A stretch of 32,584 nucleotides of DNA from Candidatus Liptonbacteria bacterium. GTDB lineage: Bacteria; Patescibacteriota; Minisyncoccia; UBA6257; 2-01-FULL-56-20. Position 1 is the first letter of the stretch; each line of letters opens with the position of its first letter. This document shows, piece by piece, positions 29,619 through 32,584 of the stretch. The notes under the pieces are model-generated. The model did no database searches. It was given only the letters and a program-made list of their open reading frames with translations, and had not been told where the DNA came from. The DNA lies in the NCBI GenBank assembly GCA_016204385.1, contig JACQKW010000003.1, positions 1 to 32,584 on the forward strand, written 5' to 3'. Made by a program: the position numbers and the translations under genes.

Positions 29619-29648
29619 AGTATAAAGCGCGGGATAGAAGAGAGTCAA
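29619..29648 (-). promoter_or_regulatory. Promoter of the mreB gene run
   Basis: TTGACT (29643-29648), an 18-nt spacer and TATACT (29619-29624) on the minus strand. The -35 overlaps the last codons of murA. Confidence 0.75.
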
Positions 29649-30973
29649 ACTCGTTCAATGTGAGCACCAAGATTCCGTAGCCGCTCGTCGATCCGTTCGT
29701 ACCCTCGGTCAATTTCCTCTACGCCGTCGATTTCCGAATCGCCGTTCGCGACGAGCGCGGCAATTACGTTTACGATCCCCGCTCGAAGGTCGCGAACGAC
29801 CATTTTTGCACCGCGAAGAGGGGTGGAGCCATGGATAGTCGCAACGTGCGGAAAGTTCTTCTCTGAAAACCGGCACGGCGCGGAGGGCGGGCATGAATCC
29901 CCTACCTCGATCTTTGCTCCCATTCTCTTCAGATCATCTGTATAACCGAAACGATTATCATAAATTGTTTCATGGATTGTGGATGTTCCCTCGACCTGAG
30001 TTAAAAGCACTGCGAGCGGCTGCTGCCAATCAGTCATAAACCCGGGGTGAATTGCGGTTTCCACCTCGAGGGGCCTTAAAGAATTTGACGTGCCCGCCGA
30101 CCCGCGAGCGACGGAGGGACGCCAGAACGCAATGCCCTCCGGCGAAATCTCATATTCCGCGCCAAGCCGCCGCACGGTGTTTAAAAACGTAATGAGATGA
30201 TCTTGAATTGCGTCTTTCACGAGTATTCTCCCGCCAGTCGCAATCGCAAGGCACGCGAAGGATACCGCTTCGTTCCTATCCGGCAACACCTTGTGCCGCG
30301 CGCCCCGCAGGCGGGGCACGCCCTCGATATAAAAGTCCCGGTTCGCGCCAAGCTCGATGATAGCACCCATCTTCTGGAGCATTTTGACCACGCTCATGAT
30401 CTCGGGCTCAAGCGCGGCGTTCCGGAGCACTGTTTTCCCTTTGGCGAGGACCGCGGCAAGAATGGCGTTCTCCGTCGCGCCGACCGATGGGAAATCAAAC
30501 CGAATCTCCGCGCCGCGGAGGCCGTGCTTTGCCCGCGCGCGATAGCATTTCCCCTCCTCAATTTCGATTTCTGCGCCAAGCGCCTCGAGCGCTTTGATGT
30601 GGAGATTAACCGGCCGCGCGCCAATCTTATCGCCTCCTAGAAATGGCACTTCTGCCTCGCCCACGCGCGCAAGAAGAGGTCCTAAGGCAAGGATGGGAAT
30701 ACGGTTCCTGCGGCTCTGCTCAAGCGTTACGCGGCTGTTTTTGACGGTTGTGGTCTCGATTGTGACGGTTGATCCGTTTCGGACAACTTTGCTCCCGATG
30801 TGCTTCAAAAATTCCGCGGTGATGTCGGTGTCCCCTATCCTTGGGAAATTGTCCAAGCGGCACGGCTCCTCGGTGAGGAGCGAGGCGACCATGAGTTTCG
30901 TCGCCGCGTTCTTTGCGCCCTGCAGTTTAATCTCTCCCTCAAGCTTTTTCCCGCCTCGAATGAGAAATTTCAT
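29645..30973 (-). CDS. murA: UDP-N-acetylglucosamine 1-carboxyvinyltransferase, Asp115 form
   Basis: MurA transfers enolpyruvate to UDP-GlcNAc, the first committed step of peptidoglycan synthesis. The 442 residues include GAKNAATKLMVASLLT (Lys21-Asn22), HPGFMTDWQQPLAVLL and IYDNRFGYTDDLKRMGA. The active-site loop reads FLGGDKIGARPVNLH. The residue in the place of the usual Cys115 is Asp (also residue 115 here), as in mycobacterial and chlamydial MurA, which are insensitive to fosfomycin. A Ser/Gly/Arg-rich extra segment (about SVARGSAGTSNSL) before the RPLEVETA strand may be another small repeat insert. The start is 18 nt from the toxin stop. Confidence 0.95.
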   Translation of the reverse strand: MKFLIRGGKKLEGEIKLQGAKNAATKLMVASLLTEEPCRLDNFPRIGDTDITAEFLKHIGSKVVRNGSTVTIETTTVKNSRVTLEQSRRNRIPILALGPLLARVGEAEVPFLGGDKIGARPVNLHIKALEALGAEIEIEEGKCYRARAKHGLRGAEIRFDFPSVGATENAILAAVLAKGKTVLRNAALEPEIMSVVKMLQKMGAIIELGANRDFYIEGVPRLRGARHKVLPDRNEAVSFACLAIATGGRILVKDAIQDHLITFLNTVRRLGAEYEISPEGIAFWRPSVARGSAGTSNSLRPLEVETAIHPGFMTDWQQPLAVLLTQVEGTSTIHETIYDNRFGYTDDLKRMGAKIEVGDSCPPSAPCRFSEKNFPHVATIHGSTPLRGAKMVVRDLRAGIVNVIAALVANGDSEIDGVEEIDRGYERIDERLRNLGAHIERV

Positions 30974-30991
30974 TTGGGGAACAAGAAAATT

Positions 30992-31258
30992 CTACAGCTT
31001 GTATGCCTTGTCTCGACGATCAATGTAGTGCACGACAATCGCATGTTCTTGCCACTTGACCGCATAAATAATCCGCCAATCGCCAACGCGCAGTTTGTAG
31101 AAATTTTTGAATTCGTAACTCAACACAACGGGCACCACGGTATCAAAATGTTCCGTGAGCCAGTCGAGCTTATCAATAATGCGCCGCCGCACTGGGCGAT
31201 CAAGACGCGCAAGATCCTCTTCGGCCTCACGGGAAAACTCGAGCGACCACCCCGCCAT
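30992..31258 (-). CDS. relE: RelE/ParE-family toxin
   Basis: From ATG 31258 the product has 88 residues: WSLEFSREAEEDLARLDRPVRRRIIDKLDWLTEH, then LSYEFKNFYKLRVGDWRIIYAVKWQEHAIVVHYIDRRDKAY. This is the compact RelE fold with the typical LRVGDWRxxY strand and a final R-R-D-x-x-Y. Members usually cleave mRNA in the ribosome or inhibit gyrase; which applies is unclear. The ATG follows the antitoxin stop by 1 nt (TGACATG). The frame opens further upstream, but that stretch lies in the antitoxin gene. Confidence 0.9.
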   Translation of the reverse strand: MAGWSLEFSREAEEDLARLDRPVRRRIIDKLDWLTEHFDTVVPVVLSYEFKNFYKLRVGDWRIIYAVKWQEHAIVVHYIDRRDKAYKL

Positions 31259-31259
31259 G

Positions 31260-31454
31260 TCAGTTGTATCGTGCTTTGATGGTTCTAAATGGCATGGTTT
31301 TCTTTCTTGACTGAAGCGCTCCCCGGAGTCTCCTCTTAGCTTTTTCACTTAGTTCCAACCCAAAATCGGGATCATGCACAATTTCATAGAGAGCTTGGGC
31401 AATAATGGCTCGCATTTCTTTGGATATCTTTTGAGGTATGGTAACCGTGCTCAT
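31260..31454 (-). CDS. relB: Antitoxin partner of the RelE-like toxin
   Basis: The 64-residue protein starts MSTVTIPQKISKEMRAIIA, which resembles the strand-helix DNA-binding start of small antitoxins, and ends in a basic tail (KAKRRLRGALQSRKKTMPFRTIKARYN). Its identity rests mainly on gene order and coupling with the toxin. The promoter TTGTCT-N17-TATACT (31461-31489) leaves 6 nt to the ATG, so the mRNA is probably leaderless. The symmetrical AGTATAAGTATAC around the -10 could be the autoregulatory operator. Confidence 0.8.
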   Translation of the reverse strand: MSTVTIPQKISKEMRAIIAQALYEIVHDPDFGLELSEKAKRRLRGALQSRKKTMPFRTIKARYN

Positions 31455-31460
31455 AGTATA

Positions 31461-31489
31461 AGTATACCGCGGCAGTGTGAGCTAGACAA
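31461..31489 (-). promoter_or_regulatory. Promoter of the toxin-antitoxin unit
   Basis: TTGTCT (31484-31489), a 17-nt spacer and TATACT (31461-31466) on the minus strand. A second TATACT (31455-31460) follows directly, next to the ATG. The duplicated box may be bound by the antitoxin. Confidence 0.65.
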
Positions 31490-31531
31490 CCTCCGCGTTC
31501 TAGCCCTTCGGCGATGCTCAAGGCAAATCAT

Positions 31532-32428
31532 TTATACGACTTCCGCGTTGTAACATTGTTCACAATAGACAATTTCTTTGCGATCGGGCGCGTAGGAGGT
31601 TTCAAATTCATTGGGACAGTGGCCCTCTTTATGAAAATGTACGATGGTATTTTGGTAAACATTGCTTTCAGATTTGATTCCATTGCACATGCAACTCCTG
31701 TGCCAAAGTTTCATTGGCGTCCTCTGGCGGACACGCGAGTAATGCCGGCAATTCGGACAAAGTCGTGGAAGGGGCAGATTAAGATTCTTATAGAAGTTCA
31801 GCTCCTCGGGCACAATGCGGAATGCAGTAGTGCACTGCTCGTTGCAAGATCCACCATGATCACAACCTATAACCTCTTTGAGTATTGATTCGCCAACTGC
31901 CTGAATTGTATCCGGTAGGTCCTTGGACATTTTGGTAACTTGATAATTGCGCCCTTCCGGTTCTTTCCAGTTATACTGACCCTCACGCGCTTCATTTTTC
32001 GTAAGAGGAAAATACTCTTGAGCTATTGTCTCGTTATAGGCAAATGGAGAAAGCTCTATTGGGAAAAATTCCCCATATTTATAGGTTCTGCCCTTTTTAT
32101 CAACAAACGGAACCGCATTCATTTGTGCGGTCACTTTGGGCAAAAGCGCTTCATATTCTTCCTTTGTGTATTGCTTGTTCAAGATGCAGTAGTGTTTGCT
32201 ACGGAGCCCCACACATCCGAAAAGATGCGATGAAGCATGGCAATTTAAGGAATATATAATATCGCTCGAGTTATAGATTGTGCTGGAGGCAAAATTCCTA
32301 TTCCCCACATTGCAGTCAACCAACTCGCACGAAAGTGGATTTTGGAAAATCCCATTGCCGTCGTAAGAATCCTTGAGATCCAATGCGCTGTATTCATATT
32401 TACAATCGGAACGGCGGCGGCACAGCAA
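31532..32428 (-). CDS. Cysteine-rich zinc-ribbon protein, CPR type, likely N-terminally truncated
   Basis: The frame gives up to 298 residues. The repeated CKYEYSALDLKDSYD / CELVDCNVGN / CHASSHLFGCVGLRSKHYCILNKQYTKEEY section resembles the mid-part of large cysteine-rich proteins that I recall as common in Parcubacteria. The C-terminal section carries CDHGGSCNEQC, PRLCPNCRHYSRVRQR and CPNEFETSYAPDRKEIVYCEQC ribbons. The frame begins at a TTG rather than an ATG, an in-frame stop lies about 60 nt upstream, and the usual N-terminal ribbon of such proteins is missing. It is therefore probably a 5'-truncated gene. The function is unknown. Confidence 0.65.
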   Translation of the reverse strand: MLCRRRSDCKYEYSALDLKDSYDGNGIFQNPLSCELVDCNVGNRNFASSTIYNSSDIIYSLNCHASSHLFGCVGLRSKHYCILNKQYTKEEYEALLPKVTAQMNAVPFVDKKGRTYKYGEFFPIELSPFAYNETIAQEYFPLTKNEAREGQYNWKEPEGRNYQVTKMSKDLPDTIQAVGESILKEVIGCDHGGSCNEQCTTAFRIVPEELNFYKNLNLPLPRLCPNCRHYSRVRQRTPMKLWHRSCMCNGIKSESNVYQNTIVHFHKEGHCPNEFETSYAPDRKEIVYCEQCYNAEVV

Positions 32429-32496
32429 GCGCCATATCTTGTTGATGCGAGCGGAGTTGAATTGCAGACATATACGGCGAACAATTCAATGAAGCC

Positions 32497-32584
32497 ATGA
32501 AATGCGAAACGGAAGAAGATGCTGCCCGCTGGCTCTTCGCGGAGATAGACTTTTATGGCCGCGAGTATGGGCAAGAACCAGAAG
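32497..32584 (+). CDS. Start of a plus-strand gene cut by the window end
   Basis: From ATG 32497 the frame reads MKCETEEDAARWLFAEIDFY and stays open to the last base (29 codons). The in-frame codons just upstream (back to 32461) also read as protein-like sequence, so the true start may lie earlier or a frameshift may be present. The acidic, amphipathic character looks like real coding sequence. No function can be given. Confidence 0.4.
   Translation, partial: MKCETEEDAARWLFAEIDFYGREYGQEPE

Noticed and set aside
32245-32574. Minus-strand frame of 109 codons at the right end.
   Set aside because: Its sequence is low in plausible motifs and overlaps the cysteine-rich protein frame, which has clear zinc-ribbon patterns.

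Overview
This looks like a chromosomal piece of a Candidate Phyla Radiation bacterium, most likely a Parcubacteria relative. That placement is an inference from protein character: CPR-type conserved hypothetical and zinc-ribbon proteins, a very compact layout, and a bL9 gene (reported absent from Microgenomates). No 16S rRNA is present to settle it. The tRNA-Gln does not encode its CCA end. Several genes carry short palindromic repeats inside their reading frames. At least seven promoters have a -10 box only 6-8 nt before the start codon, which implies leaderless mRNAs.

Left part (1-7090): tRNA-Gln, an exported His/Cys-rich protein, a nickel superoxide dismutase with its maturation protease (sodN-sodX), the formylation pair fmt and def on either side of an unknown gene, a C-terminal processing protease, ribosomal proteins bL9 and bL27, and a DEDD-family exonuclease.

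Middle-left (7090-14500): a structured-RNA block with its own promoter and terminator, then a minus-strand copper and thiol-redox cluster. In order of transcription it runs: thioredoxin-fold protein, DoxX-like membrane protein, a CcdA/DsbD-like protein fused to a duplicated His-rich extracytoplasmic domain, a four-helix-bundle gene flanked by AT-rich repeats, a CuA-like cupredoxin, an HMA-domain remnant, CopA copper ATPase and a CopZ-like chaperone. Mosaic GC-rich repeats lie on both sides of copA. I consider this the most interesting part of the window. A plausible model is that electrons pass from the cytoplasmic thioredoxin-like protein through the CcdA core to the cupredoxin cysteines, while CopZ/CopA export copper to it.

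Middle (14500-16410): small zinc-ribbon, PD-(D/E)XK nuclease and unknown genes with clear promoters and terminators, then a second structured-RNA candidate.

Right part (16410-31460): a long minus-strand run for cell-envelope growth and core functions. In transcription order it is relBE-like toxin-antitoxin, murA, mreB, holB-like, frr, M50 protease, D-aminoacylase-like, ftsW, murG, gltX, an EnvC-like M23 protein, an unknown secreted protein, a second M23 protein and murC. The last kilobase holds an N-terminally truncated zinc-ribbon protein and the start of a plus-strand gene running off the end.
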